Origin: Candidatus Abyssobacteria bacterium SURF_17 | Lineage (GTDB): Bacteria; Abyssobacteria; SURF-5 | Reading direction: 5' to 3' | Length of the DNA stretch: 36,832 bases | Assembly: GCA_003598055.1 (NCBI GenBank) | Contig: QZKI01000052.1 | Span: forward strand, 1-36,832 | In this document: piece by piece, positions 36,748 to 36,832 of the stretch | How the letters are laid out: every line of letters starts with the position of its first letter | Numbering within the stretch: the stretch's first letter is position 1 | Made by a program: the position numbers and the translations under genes | Notes under the pieces: generated by a model | Seen by the model: only the letters and a program-made list of their open reading frames with translations | What the model was told of the DNA's origin: nothing | Database searches by the model: none

Positions 36748-36787
36748 TAGAAATGTCCTCTGTTTTAGCCCATTAGAAATGTCCTCT
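36748..36787. mobile_element. Possible end of an insertion sequence (two direct repeats)
   Basis: TAGAAATGTCCTCT occurs at 36748-36761 and again at 36774-36787, a 26-base period. Repeated short motifs at the edge of a T-rich stretch, next to the window end, are what the subterminal repeats of an insertion sequence look like. No transposase is visible, so the element would continue beyond 36832. Confidence 0.4.
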
Positions 36788-36832
36788 TTTTCTTCTTTAG
36801 CTTCATGAGCGTAAGCGTGATTCGTAGTAGCA

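Overview
The window looks like chromosomal DNA of a Gram-negative, probably anaerobic bacterium. The envelope genes point to an outer membrane with lipid A and heptose-containing core: a lipid A acyltransferase, hldE, two glycosyltransferase family 9 heptosyltransferases, a signal-peptide barrel-like protein and a lipoprotein. The metabolic genes suggest anaerobic amino-acid and C1-type metabolism: an ADP-forming acyl-CoA synthetase fragment, a RACo-like corrinoid activator, tyrosine phenol-lyase, a five-heme cytochrome c and a B12-type radical SAM enzyme. The gene mix resembles Desulfobacterota or an uncultured candidate phylum. I cannot assign a taxon from this sequence alone.

Layout. 1-3.5 kb: 3' end of an acyl-CoA synthetase gene on the plus strand, convergent with a small Cys-containing protein, a RACo-like ASKHA protein and a tautomerase on the minus strand. 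3.7-8.8 kb, minus strand: a YeiH-type exporter with a small membrane partner, then ymdB and rny, preceded by a consensus promoter and a probable structured RNA. 9.2-15.8 kb, plus strand: a tight housekeeping run rimO-pgsA-pgpA-pncC-dnaE. 16-24 kb, plus strand: an internally duplicated barrel-like protein, then an LPS heptose/lipid A block (lpxL-like, a deoxyhypusine-synthase-like protein, hldE, radical SAM, waaF-like). 24-25.5 kb: tyrosine phenol-lyase. 25.8-30.5 kb, minus strand: an ankyrin lipoprotein, an MBL hydrolase plus multiheme cytochrome pair, a rhomboid remnant, a second heptosyltransferase and a Cys-rich protein. 30.8-33.2 kb, plus strand: a 2-hydroxyacid dehydrogenase and an amidohydrolase. 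33.2-36.6 kb, minus strand: a TRIC-type channel, a GNAT acetyltransferase, and an amidohydrolase/nucleoside phosphorylase pair that together could salvage methylthioadenosine by way of methylthioinosine.

Intergenic DNA is unusually rich in small inverted-repeat elements of at least four kinds. One is a family starting TGTAGG with a different palindrome inside each copy. Another is a GTCATTGCGAG element, present once intact and once split. The third is a pair of nested CCCCC...GGGGG hairpins. The fourth is a 93-bp element with 16-bp terminal repeats starting GGGGTCAGG; it abuts a dead rhomboid gene and supplies the stop codon of the neighbouring heptosyltransferase. The strongest candidates for something new are the structured RNA upstream of rny, the variable-arm palindrome family, and the deoxyhypusine-synthase-like protein inside the heptose operon.
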